From the NCBI GenBank assembly GCA_029783825.1, contig JAREIK010000742.1:213922-277921 (forward strand): a stretch of DNA of 64,000 nt, read 5' to 3'. Under the pieces are notes generated by a model. It was not told the DNA's origin, did no database searches, and saw only the letters and a program-made list of their open reading frames with translations. Below, one piece after another: positions 22,701 to 34,069 of this stretch. A program made the translations under genes and the position numbers. This DNA is from Sapria himalayana. Taxonomy: Eukaryota > Streptophyta > Magnoliopsida > Malpighiales > Rafflesiaceae. How positions within the stretch are numbered: position 1 is the first letter of the stretch; the number at the start of each line of letters is the position of its first letter.

Positions 22701-23573
22701 TTAATAGAGAAAATAGTAGTGGAGGTCTGGGAGTATCTAGGGAAAGATGCATATGTAAGTAATGAGTTAGAAGATATCAAGGAAAGATTAATGGGATGGA
22801 GGATAAGTCACACAAAGAATAAATTATGTAACTAGTTAAGGGATTACTTCTTGCACATCACAGTCTAGAATCTGTGGAAAGCTAGGAATAAAAGTAGGTT
22901 CGAGAATATTAAAATGAATACTAATCATATAATAAAAGAAATTAAAAAAGAATGTTCATGGATATCAGCAGAATTCCCATTAAAACGTAGAAACATGAAA
23001 ATGGAGGATAAAAAAATGTTATAAGGATTACATGAATTAAAGAAATTATTCCTGCGGTTAGAATGGTGTGTTGGAAAAAACTTCCATAGTGAAGGCTTTC
23101 TTTAAAACATAGATGGTTGTTTAAATAGAAATATGGGGGAGGCAGGGGGAAAAGGTGTGATAAGAAATGAGCATGGTAACATTCTGAAAGCTTTTACAAT
23201 GAAAGAAAAAGTATCCTCAGTCTTGCATGCAAAAATTTTAGCCTGACACAAAGGCCTTAAAATATGCAACGAAAACTCTTATATTAACATATGAGTACAA
23301 GTGGATTCTAGTATACTGGTGAACTTGGTCACAGATAAGATAGAAATGTGGGCGTATGATGAACAAATAGAGTCAATCAAGAGTCTTTTAACCAACATAA
23401 AAGGGAAAGATATGCATATATAAAGGGAAGATAATGCTTTAGCAAACAACTTAGCTAAAGAAGGTTTGAAGAAGGACCTACAAGGGTTAGAGGGGGCTGA
23501 TATACCATAGAAATATAAATGTATATTCATATTAGATAAATTAGAATACCAATATATTAGAATTCAAACATAG
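19706..23573 (+). pseudogene. LINE ORF2: endonuclease, RT, zf-RVT, RNase H (heavily decayed)
   Basis: The start MYNSLYLNIRGVGN matches the ORF2 N-terminus of the other copies. The endonuclease keeps DGDFN (near 20093) and CSDHIPLL (near 20350). The reverse transcriptase keeps DYRPISLFNS, KLDLSKAFDRVE and YVDD (21737-21748); the RQGDPLSP box now reads R-stop-GDPLSP, fitting CAG to TAG. RNase H runs from about 23100: NIDGCLNR, LHAKILA (Glu to Lys) and QVDSSIL. Many stops and frameshifts occur. It ends at TAG 23571, collinear with the ends of the other ORF2s. The copy is plainly dead and older than the 8785-14667 copy. Confidence 0.88.
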
Positions 23574-24118
23574 TAGCTGGAAAAGAAATCTTTGATATCC
23601 CCTGTCCTGTGGGAAAATTATAAAAATATACATTGCTCTATTTGGTTTTCTAGATTATAGGTATAGGTTAAAATGAATGGATATGGAAATGGCCTATGGC
23701 AAGAAGAAATGGTTAGTGTCTTAATGTCACTGCATAAGTAGATATTCGATTAATAAGATAAATCTATATGAAGTTCTTATTGTGCTGTCGACATGCTAGA
23801 TTAAACAGTATAAGAAACTATGCTGTTGATCAAAATACAATATATATTTCACTAGTTTGGTATGCTTAAAGTGCAGTGACTACATTGGAACACATGGTAG
23901 AGAGTGAGGCTATGTAATTACAGTAATGCTATCGATCAGGAAGAATTTTAATATAGATATATGTTTTCTATTTTTTTACTTTGTGGGCTAGGGGTACAAA
24001 GGATACATATAATCCTTACAAGAGGGAAAGGAGGATAGGTGAAAATGAATAAAACAACAAAGAGGGTATCAAATCTTACTAAATACGGAATGATAAATAA
24101 AGGTACAACAAGAAGATC

Positions 24119-25170
24119 AGTTATTCTTCTTATTAATCTTATTATTCTTAATCTTTTAAATAATTTTATTTTTCTTAGTCTTCTTATTATTCTTATACTT
24201 ATTATTTTTCTTATTCTTTTTATTTCCTATGCCTTCTAAGTCATATAGGTCTTCTTATTCTACTGATTCTTCTTATTATACTTATTCTTCTTATGCTTTT
24301 TATTCATCTTATTCTTCTTCTTATTATTCTTTATCTTCTTATTCTTATTATTTTAATTATTCTTCTCATTCTTATTATTGTTCTTATTCTTCTATTTCTT
24401 CATATTCTTATTATTCTTCTTATTCTTATTTTTATTCTTATTCTTTTTCTCCTTATTCATTTTCTTCTCTAGCACCTTAATCTTATAATTCTTCTTATTC
24501 TTTTTATTCTTTTTATTCTTCTTATTCCTTGTATTTTTCTTATTTTTCTTATTCTTTTTATAATTATTATTATTCTAAGTCTTATATTTCTTCTTATTAT
24601 ATTTATTCTTCTAATTTGTATTATTCTTCTTATTCTTTTTATTCTTATTATTATTCTTATTCATATTATTCTTAGTATTATTATTATTAATTATTGTTTT
24701 TATTATTCATATTATTATTATTATTATAATTATTGTTTTTATTATTCTTATTATTTTTATTCTTCTATTTCATATAATTATTCTTATTTTTCATATTTTT
24801 TGAATTTATGTATTTTTTTTTATTATAATTCTTATTCTTATTATTCTCCTTATTATCTTTATTCTTCTTATTCTTTTTATTCTTCTTATTTTTCTTAATT
24901 TACTTATTCTTCTTATTCTTCATATTCTTCCAATTCTTCTTATTCTTCTTATTCTTCTTATTCTTCGTATTCTTCTTATTCTTCTTATTCTTCTTATTCT
25001 TCTTATTCATATTATTCTTATTATTCTTCTTATTCTTCAAATTTTTCTTATTTTTATTATTCTATTTATTCTTATTATTATTTATATTCTTCTTATTCTT
25101 CTTATTTTTCTTATTCTTCTTATTCTTCTTATTCTTCTTATTCTTTTTATTATTATTCTTAATTTCCATT
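24119..25170 (-). repeat. Nonamer array 5 (TTATTC on + strand); polarity switch
   Basis: About 1.05 kb of degenerate nonamer, now with the pyrimidine-rich strand on top. From here to 62862 all arrays and LINEs are inverted relative to the left 24 kb. The left junction is with a plus-strand LINE 3' UTR and the right junction with the middle of a minus-strand ORF2. Confidence 0.9.
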
Positions 25171-27870
25171 TCCATCCATACTTAGTTAAAACAAAATGAT
25201 TATCTACTACTTCTTTTTGTTTTAGTGTTTGTTTCCATATTTGAGATTCATTGTTTAGCTTTCTTATCCTTTAGTGTCATTATTAACTAAATATTTAGCT
25301 CTCATATATAGTGCCAAGAGATTGTTGTTTTCTTTTATCCTCTACCATCTCTTGCAGACCCATGTTTCCGCAATCTCTTCTAATCTAGTGAGGCCTAGGC
25401 CCGCTTCCTCTTTTGGAAGGCTTAAGTCTTTCCATTTAATATAGTGAACCTTTAGCTTGTTAATCTTTTTTCCCCAAAAGGAATTAGACAATTCTTTTTC
25501 TATTTTTTTAATAAAAATTTAGGTGATTACATAAACATTAAATTGTGAATTAATAAACTTTGAAGTACATGTGTGATGAGGATAACTCTCCCACTCATGT
25601 TTAGTGAATCTACCTTCCAGCCCGCTATCATGTATCTAAGCTTATCCATTAAGAAGTCTAGGTGTTCTAATTTAATTCTTCTTTCATATATTAGGCAACC
25701 AATATACAAGATTGATCCTTTTCCATGTGAGAATCTTGTATTTTCTTTTAGCCTATGAATTAGGATGGAAGGTGCTTTCTTTGATATTTTAAATTGACAT
25801 TTATTTCTATTTAACATTAAGTCTGTTTCTTCTTCTATTGTTTAAAAAATTTTCATTAATTTCTTTATGGATTTCTTATTATTATTGGTGAATAATATGA
25901 TGTCATCTGCATATTCTAGACAACTTATCTACGGAGATTCTTTATATTTTCTGTAAGGGAATATGCCACCTTTATTCATTTTGATTTTTAGATAAGCTAT
26001 AAATAATTCAAGATATATATTAAAGAGTGAAGGAGATAAGGGGTCTCCTTATCTTGAACATCGAGTAGGCTTAAACTCTTTTCCTTTCTCTCCATTTATG
26101 ATAATCTTGAACCAAGTGCTAGATGTGCATCTAAAGATTAAATCTATCCATGCTACTGCAAAACCCATTTTCCTCATGGTAAAGCATAAAACCTGCTAGT
26201 ATACTTTATCAAAGGCTTTCTATAGGTCTAGTTTGAATATAAAATTATGACCTCTGGCTTTGGAGGATAACTCTTTCGTGAGTTCTTTACCTAGGCATAT
26301 ATTCTCCATCATTAATTTTTTTTTCATAAAACTTGATTGTTCATTTAAAATAATTTTGGTAAGTATAAGTCTTGCTCTATTTTTCAATAGTTTTGCTAAG
26401 ATTTTATAAATCGAATTGCATAGACTAATAGGTTGGTAATCCTTTCCCCCTTGGGGGTTTTTCTTTTTAAAAATAAGGACTATATGAGTTAGTGTCCACT
26501 TTTTATTAATTTCTACACCACAAAAGAACCAACTAATGACCTGCATAATATCTTTCTTAGTTATATCCTAGAAGGCTTGAAAAACATGTTATTCTAGCCA
26601 TCTGGACCAGCTGCACTATCTTTTTCCATGCTATAGATAGTGTTTTTGATTTCTTCCTCTTCCGATAATTCTATTAAGTTCTTATTATCTTCATCATTAA
26701 TTCTGTTATTTTTGTTTTGCAAGAGTTTTTGTCCTTAAAGTTTATTTTTATCGCATAATAGTGTTTTATATACACCTTCTAGAGAATATTTAATTTCTAT
26801 TTTATTTTCTAACCATATTCCTTCATTATTTTTTATTCCTTTTATCTTATGTTTTTGATTCTTAATTTTTGAAGCCAGCTGAAAAAAATTAGTGTCTTGG
26901 TCTCCATCTTTTAACTATTTTACTTATGCTCTTTGTTTCCAGAAAATCTTGTCCATGTGTAATTTTAGTTTGAGTTCACCTTGTGCTTTATTAAGAGCAC
27001 AAAGATTGCTCATACTATGATCCCTATCATATGCCTCTTCAAATTTGTCAATTTTTTGTTTTATTTCTTTGATGCTCTTATTATTATTACCAATCTTTTT
27101 TGTGTTCCAGTTTATTAGATATGATCTCAATCTATCTAGTTTTATCATGAGAATCTAGTTCGGATTGCCTTTTACTGGTCGAGACCAAGACTCTTTCACA
27201 ATGTCTTGGAAGTCCTCATGAAGGCACCATATATTCTGGAAATTGAAGGATATTTTTTTTGGGTTCTATCTGTTGAAGGTTGATAAAGAGTGGATTATGG
27301 TCTGAACATGTTATGTTCAAGTGTTTGACTCCTATGTTTCCAAAAGAATCTATCCATTTGGTATTAAAAAAATTCTATCCAGTCTAGACTATATAAATTC
27401 TTTCTATTTCCGCTTATTAGTCCAGGTATAGTTTGAGCCTAAAAAGTCAACCTCTAATAGATTACAAATAGATATAGTTTCATTAAAGTGTTCACTAACT
27501 TGTATATTAATTGGTCTGCTAACTTTTTTCTTTGAAGCATTTCTGAACACATTAAAATCACCTTTTATTATCCATGGAGTTTTTTTGTTTGAAATATCCT
27601 CCATGATTTTCCATAGTTCCTTTTTTTAGAGTCATTAGAATAAACTACTGAAATAATTCCTTCTTCCCACTATTTAGACTAAGATTAATAATTTGATCTT
27701 ATTCTTCAATGTTGGTAATATCATTTGAGTTTTTCCACATGACCCATATTCTAGTCTCTTTAATAATTCTTTCTTCACCTCTATATTATAATATTTTATC
27801 ATTTTCTTTAATTTGTTTAAGGATGGGGAATTGGCTATTCTTCAATTGTTCAGAATAGGTATCTATGCAT
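25171..27870 (-). pseudogene. LINE ORF2, 3'-truncated: endonuclease and RT
   Basis: The start codon is taken at 27868-27870 (MHRYLF, then a stop where Trp is expected), matching MDRYIFWNIRG of the 8785-14667 copy. The endonuclease motif WIIKGDFNVFRN and SNYTWTNKRK lie at 27404-27604. Reverse transcriptase pieces are YQPISLCNSIYKILAKLLKN (about 26370-26440), KLDL near 26222 and YADD at 25902-25913. The thumb and connector piece is at 25527-25817 (CQFKISKKAPS to ITHVLQSLL). Frame breaks are numerous. The protein would end before the zf-RVT and RNase H domains. Confidence 0.85.
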
Positions 27871-29169
27871 TATAAGTGGATTTTAATTGAGCCCTTGTCT
27901 TACACTTTGAATCATAAATCATTTTTAAATGTTTTTTTTGTGTTTCTAGTCTTTTATGAGAGGTTAGATTCTTGTAGTTATTTACACTTAAGCATTTTAT
28001 CCAATTGTATGCTTATAATTTTTAAGTCTTCTATAGCCCTTTCTCTATTATGTATTACCATTCTACTCTTTTAAACATCTATATCATTTTTAGAGTAGTT
28101 CTACTTTTTAGTTTATATTTTAGTTTGAATATTGGTAAAGGTTTTAATGCAATCAGAATCTGAGCCCATTTCTAAAGCATGAACCATTCTGACTATTTTG
28201 TTTTTGGTTCTCTACTTCTAATCACTAGTTCTTCAACTTTATGCATTTATTTTTTTTATTTTTGCTATTTATGGTAAATTAATATTCTGTATAAGAGGTT
28301 GTGCAGGATCCTAGTTTATTTTTGTAATAGAAGACCTATGATTAAGAAAATCTGTATCCTTCTGTAGCATGTCTTCCATATTAATTACCTCCTGGTTAAC
28401 TAATTTCTCATCCTTTTTAACCCAGACCTCCCTCATTTGTTCTTTAAATTTCTTAGTATTATTTATACATTTTTCCATTTTGTGTCTTTTTTTCTTTCAT
28501 GCTTCACAATTGCTAGGAAGCATTTCAGGAATTATAGGTTACTAGAAGCCTACTTCTTAATTCTAACCAAGCCATATCATTTGGAAGATATGATATTAAA
28601 GGTTGACTTCAATACAGACTCTGGCTACACTAACCCATGAGAGATTGGCCATGTCTCCATCCCTTAAAAATGGTTTTGTGATGAGATTAGAGATGAAGAA
28701 GAAATAAGCTTTGTTGAATAAATGAATGGGGAGAAGAGGTAGTAGAAACCATACCAGCATAAAGGGGTTTTCTTCATTGATATTAAAATTTGCAGTCCAT
28801 TTAAATATCCACATGGGATATCCCACTATATTCCAGTTTTGTTTCAACCACAAACACAGGAAATCTTCTTCTGTGAAGAGCTATACTAGTACATGCTTGT
28901 TATCAATAGTTCCCAATTTAATAAAACAATTGAGCTTTAACTTGGAGAAGAAGTATCTTATTTATTCAATATTTGGTCGCACATGAGAGAATTTCCCAAT
29001 GAGAGTGAATTTGTGAAGATCAGAGAGCTTTTTGAATTCTTCAAGGAAAAAAAATATTGTGGGATCCCCATTTTTCTTCGATGACTAGTTATAAGGGGGG
29101 GAGGGGGGTGGCTAATTAATAAGTGTTAGAAACTGATTTCTTAAAAGAAAGATAATCAATTTCCTCCAT
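27863..29169 (-). pseudogene. LINE ORF1: DUF4283-like fragment and C-terminal helix
   Basis: The likely start ATG is at 29167-29169 (MEEIDYLSFKKS), collinear with MKMEQTDLLLNNKS in the 42406-48625 copy. The DUF4283-like part (28596-28853) reads VGYPMWIFKWTANFN to ARVCIEVNL. The conserved C-terminal helix AIEDLKIISIQLDK lies at 27993-28040 and the terminal peptide SKCKTRAQLKS just before the end. ORF1 ends at 27863 in a TAG that overlaps the ORF2 ATG region. The zinc knuckle is not clearly preserved. Several stops interrupt the frame. Confidence 0.75.
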
Positions 29170-29261
29170 TTTCAACTTGAATTCTAGCAAAGTTTTATCT
29201 CTCTAAAATTCCAACTTTCTCTATCTAGACTTAGAGTAGAAGGGAGATCAATTAGTTAAAT

Positions 29262-32200
29262 GACTTTCTTCTTTTTCTTATTCTTCGTATTCTTCGTATT
29301 CTTCTTATTCTTTTTATTCTTCTTACTCTTCTTAATCTTATTAATTTTCTTATTAAACTTATTCTTCTCTTTTTCTTATTCTGCAATTTTTTCTTATTTT
29401 TATTATTCTTAAGATTGTTTTTTTTCATATTCTTCTTTTTCATGTTATTCTTGTTGTTCATGTTATTCCTTTTATTCTTATTAATCTTCTTATTCTTTTT
29501 TTTTTACTTATTCTTCTTATTCTTTTTATTCTTCATATTTTTTTATTTTTTTTATTCTTCTTATTCTTCTTATTTTTCTTAATCTTCTTATTCTTCTTAT
29601 TCTTCTTATGTTTCTTATTCTCCTTATTTTTTTTATTGTTCTTATTCTTCTTATTCTACTTATTCTACTTATTTAACATATTCTTTTTATTCTTTTTATT
29701 TTTATTATTCTTCTTATTCTTTTTATTATTCTTATTCTTCTTATTCTTTTTATTATTCTTATTATTCTTATTCTTCTTATTCTAATTATTCTTCTTTTTC
29801 TTATTATCCTTCTTATTCTTTTTATTCTTATTATTCTTATTATTCTTTGTATTGTTTTTTATCTTATTCTTTTTTTTTCACGTTATTCTTGTTATAGATC
29901 TTATTCTTTTTATTCTTCTTAATCTTCTTAATAATTTTATTCTTTTTATTCTTCTTATTCTTCATATTCTTATTATTTTCTTATTCCTCTTATTCTTCGA
30001 AGTATTATTATTATTATTCTTCATATTCTTCTTATTTTTATAATTATTCAAATTCTAATTATTCTTTTTAATCATCTTATTCTTATTTTTCTTTTTATTC
30101 TTCTTTTTTCTTATTCATCTTATTCTTCATATTCTTGTTATTCTTTTTATTCAACTTTTTTTTATTCTTCTTATTATATTTATTCTTATTATTCTTCTTT
30201 TTTTTTGTTCTTATTCTTTTTATTCTTTTTATTCTTTTTATTCTTTTTATTCTTTTTATTCTTCTATTCTTTTTATTCTTCTTATTCTTCTTCTTATTTT
30301 TAGTCTTCATAAGCCTTTTATTCTTTTTATTCTTCTATTTTTTTTTTCATCTTATTCTTCTTATTCTTCATCTTCTTAATCTTCTTATTCTTATTATTCT
30401 TCATCTTATTAATCTTATTCTTCTTATTTTTCTTAGTTTTCTTATTCTTATTTTTCTCCATATTCATTTTCTTTTTCTTATTAATCAAATTCTTCTAATA
30501 TTATTTATTCTTATAAATATTATTATCATAATAATTCTTCTTATTCTTCATATTTACCTTATTTTTCTTATTCTTATTTTTATTCATATTCTTTTTATTT
30601 TTTTATTAATCAAATTCTTCTAATATTACTTATTCTTATAATTCTTTTTATTATAGTAATTATTCTTATTCTTCTTATTTACCTTATTTTTCTTATTCTT
30701 CTTATTCTTCTAATTCTATTTATTCTTCTTATTCTTATTATATTCCAGATTTTTTTATTCTTCTTATTCTTATTATCCTTATTATTATTCATATTATTCT
30801 TCTTTTTCTTATTTAATTATTCTTAAATTATTAATAATTCTTCTAATTCTTATATTTATTCTAATTCATCTTATTCTTTTTAGTCATCTTTTTTTTGTTT
30901 TTATTCTTTTTCATATTATTCTTTTTAATCTTTTTTTTTTCTTCTTATTCTTCATATTCTTTTTATTCATCTTATTTTTATTATTCTACTTATTCTTATA
31001 TTTATTATTTTTTTATTCTTTTTATTCTTCAATTTCTTCTTATTCATCTTATTCTTTTTTTTTATCTTATTCTTCTTTTTCTTCTAATTTTTATTTTTCT
31101 TCTTATTCTTGTTATTCTTTGTATTCTTCTTATTCTTCTTATTACCTTCTTTCTTCTTATTCTTATTATTCTTTTTATTCTTCTTATTCTTAGTATTCTT
31201 TTTATTCTACTTATTCTACTTAATCTTCTTATTTTTCTTATTTATCTTATTTTTATTATACTTCTTATTAAAAAAAATCTTCTAATTTTTTTTATTTTTA
31301 TTTTTTTGTTATATTCGATATTCTTATTATTCTTCTTATTCATTTTATCCTTCTTATTCTTTTTATACTTCTTATTCTTTTTATTCTTCTTTTCTTAATA
31401 TTCTTCTTATAGTTCTTATTTTTCTTATTCTTCTTATTTATCTTATTGTTAAAATTCTTCTTATTCATGGTATTCTTCTTATTCTTCTTCTTTTTCTTAT
31501 TCTTTTTATTTTTATTATTCTTCATATTAATCTTATTTTTATTATTTTTCATATTCTTTATATTCTTCTTATTCTTCTTATTCTTTTCATTCTTCTCATT
31601 CTTCATATTCTTCTCATTCTTCATATTCTTCTCATTCTTCTCATTCTTCTTATTCTTCTTATTCATGTTATTCTTCTTATTATTCTTATTCTTAATTATT
31701 AATTTTTTTATTCTTATTATTTTGATTATTCTTCTTAATCTTCTTATCATTCTTATTCTTCTTAATCTTCTTATTTTATTATTCTTCTTATTCTTCTTAT
31801 TATTCTTATTATTCTTATTATTCTTATTATTCTTATTATTCTTATTATTCTTATTATTCTAATTCTTCTTATTCTTCTTATTATTCTTATTATTCTTATT
31901 CTTCTTATTATTCTTATTATTCTTATTATTCTTATTATTCTTATTCTTCTTATTCTTCATATTATTCTTATTATTCTTATTATTCTTATTCTTCTTATTC
32001 TTCTTATTCTTTTTATTCTTCGTATTCTTCTTTTTCATCTTAATCATCTTATTCTTCTTATTTTTTTATTTTCTTATTCTTCATATTTTTCTTATTCTTC
32101 TTATTCTTCTTATACTTTTTATTCTTATTATACTTCTTATTCTTCTTATTTTTCTTATTCTTCTTATTCTTCTTATTCTTTTTATTCTTATTATTCTTCT

Positions 32201-33000
32201 TATTCTTCTTATTCTTCTTAGTCTTCTTATTCTTCTTACTCTTTATATTCTTTAATTCTTAATATTCTTCATATTTTTCATATTCTTTTTATTTTTATTA
32301 TTCTTATTATACTTCTAATACTTCTTATTCTTCTTATTCTTATTATTATTATTATATTTATAATTCTTCTAAATCTTCTAATTATTCTTATTCCTCTTAA
32401 TGTTCTTTTTCTTCTTATTTTTATTTTTTTTCTTATTCTTATTCTCCTTTTTTTATTTATTCTTCTAATTCTTTTTATTCTTCTTATTAATCTTATTCTT
32501 CTTATTCTTATAATTCTTCTTATTATTCCTATTCTTCTTATTCTTCTTATTAATTTTATTCTTTTTATTCTTTTTATTCTTTTTATTCTTCTTATTAATC
32601 TTATTTTTCTTAGTTTTCTTATTCTTCTTATTCTTCTTTTTCATTTTATTCTTGTTATTCTTTTAATCTTTCTTATTCTTTTTAAACTTCATATTCTTCT
32701 AATTCTTCTTATTTTTTTTATTCTTCTTTTCTTCTTATTCTTTTTATAATGGTATTCTTTTATTCATATTATTATTCTTCTTCTACTTTTAATGATATTC
32801 TTTTATTCATATTATTCTTCTTATTCTTCTTAACGTCTTTTTCTTTATATTCTTTATATTCTTTTTATTCTTCTTAAACTTTTTATTCTTTTTATCCTTC
32901 TTGTTCTTCTTACTCTTATTACTTCTTATTTTTCTTATTTTTCTTATTTTTCTTATTTTTCTTTTTCTTATTATTATTTTTATTATTTTAATTCTTTTTT
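29262..33000 (-). repeat. Nonamer array 6 (TTATTC on + strand)
   Basis: 3.7 kb, the longest tract in the window, between the 5' end of one minus-strand LINE and the 3' module of the next. It holds locally uniform ATTCTTATT blocks (about 31795-31860, 31905-31945) and a 125-base tandem duplication near 30440-30720. Long reading frames over it encode only Phe/Leu/Ile or Lys/Asn strings and are not genes. Confidence 0.9.
30440..30720 (-). repeat. 125-base tandem duplication inside array 6
   Basis: TTAATCAAATTCTTCTAATA occurs at 30481 and again at 30606, with matching flanks on both sides (TATTTACCTTATTTTTCTTA at 30551 and near 30677). The copies differ by several substitutions and small indels. 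It shows duplication at a scale larger than the 9-base unit. Confidence 0.75.
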
Positions 33001-33008
33001 AAATAGTA

Positions 33009-33055
33009 TTTATTAATTATAACCCTCTCTTTTGGCGGAGGAATACCATTTTTAC
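33009..33055 (-). other. LINE 3' terminal hairpin module, copy 5
   Basis: On the minus strand it reads GTAAAAATGGTATT, then TCCTC, CGCCAAAAGA, GAGGG and TTATAATTAATAAAT, essentially identical to the copies at 5731 and 6624. The array follows after a short A-rich bridge. Confidence 0.8.
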
Positions 33056-34069
33056 ATCCTACTTGCTTGCTACCCGTAGCCCTTTACACCCTTTCCACCT
33101 ACACTAAGCATTAGTTATTGTAAATGTAATAAAGAAAACTTAGACAAACATATGCTGGTTTTCCTTAGAGAATGATTTTGAGTCTTTATGCTGATTCTAA
33201 TCCATATGCTGATTCTGATCCACATAGAGAATGATTTTGAGCTTCTTTAGTAATTTTCAGCATTGTAGTAAACTACACTTTGTTGCTTGTTGAAATATCA
33301 GTCTTTATCCTTCGATCCCTTTCTTCAAACCAGCTAACTTTTCCTTCCCGGGCCTTTAACTTTCTCCAACAACTTTAAGTAAACGGGAGCTGCAAACTTT
33401 GATTTTTCAACAAGTCTATGTTAAGTGTGGTGATAGCACTTGGAATCCTCCGCGGGCACCCTTGTATATGTCACCTGCATACATGCCACGAACACAAAGA
33501 AATTTCCAGCCTCCAGCATTCTACTGGTTTTCTTTATCGCTGTTCTGCTCCTCAAACCAGCAAATTTCTATTTTCAGCAACTCCATAGCAGCTTTTTGTT
33601 GCTCCCACTTGTGGATAACAGCTGTCTATATTATACCCAACCTAGCCTACTTTTGTGGACTTCTAAATTACCTTAACATAATAACACAAACTACAGTAAC
33701 TTATAACACCAACCACTTCTAACCTTAAACCATTTAACATGACTACATCGAAACAAAGTTCAAACAAGCTTATGAACTATAATATAGGAGACACTTGTGC
33801 GCATGACCTTTCTTCCTGTTTTAGGTGACCTTTCTGCTAAGAAAAAGTAAAAACAAAACAACCAGATACACGGGTACTTACTGTAGTTAAATTTCAAACA
33901 ATAAGAATATATAAATAAACAATGATTTGAGCAGGTAATTTTTCAATTATGCAAAGTCTTCCTTCAGGACCAAGAAGACTTGGGGAATCTGAAACCTTCC
34001 CTGTGCTGCTATAAGAAAAAAGAACTTGAAAAATCACAGTGATGACGAAATCTTATGATATCTTCTCAA

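Larger units (their letters stand above)
18241..24118 (+). mobile_element. LINE with intact 5' end, subfamily III, 3' tail lost
   Basis: It starts with a short 5' UTR carrying the hairpin shared by the other 5'-complete copies (18247-18265), then ORF1, ORF2 and a 3' UTR from 23574. No recognisable 3' terminal module or AATAAGAAG tail follows. Instead the sequence runs into an array of opposite polarity at about 24119. It is among the most degenerate copies in the window. Its ORF1 is most like that of the 55905-60234 copy. Confidence 0.85.
25171..29261 (-). mobile_element. LINE with 5' end but missing 3' third, subfamily IV
   Basis: On the minus strand it has a 5' UTR (29170-29261), ORF1, then ORF2 as far as the connector after the reverse transcriptase. 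There it joins the array directly at about 25170. The zf-RVT region, RNase H, 3' UTR and terminal module are absent. The ORF2 sequence at 25190-25400 is strongly similar to 54170-54360, which defines a shared subfamily. Target-primed integration normally keeps the 3' end, so a secondary deletion or a different join is implied. Confidence 0.8.

Noticed and set aside
19706..23573. LTR retrotransposon origin of the RT genes
   Set aside because: Domain order (APE endonuclease before RT, RNase H last), absence of integrase and protease, no flanking long terminal repeats, and ORF1 with DUF4283-like plus CCHC all point to L1-type LINEs.
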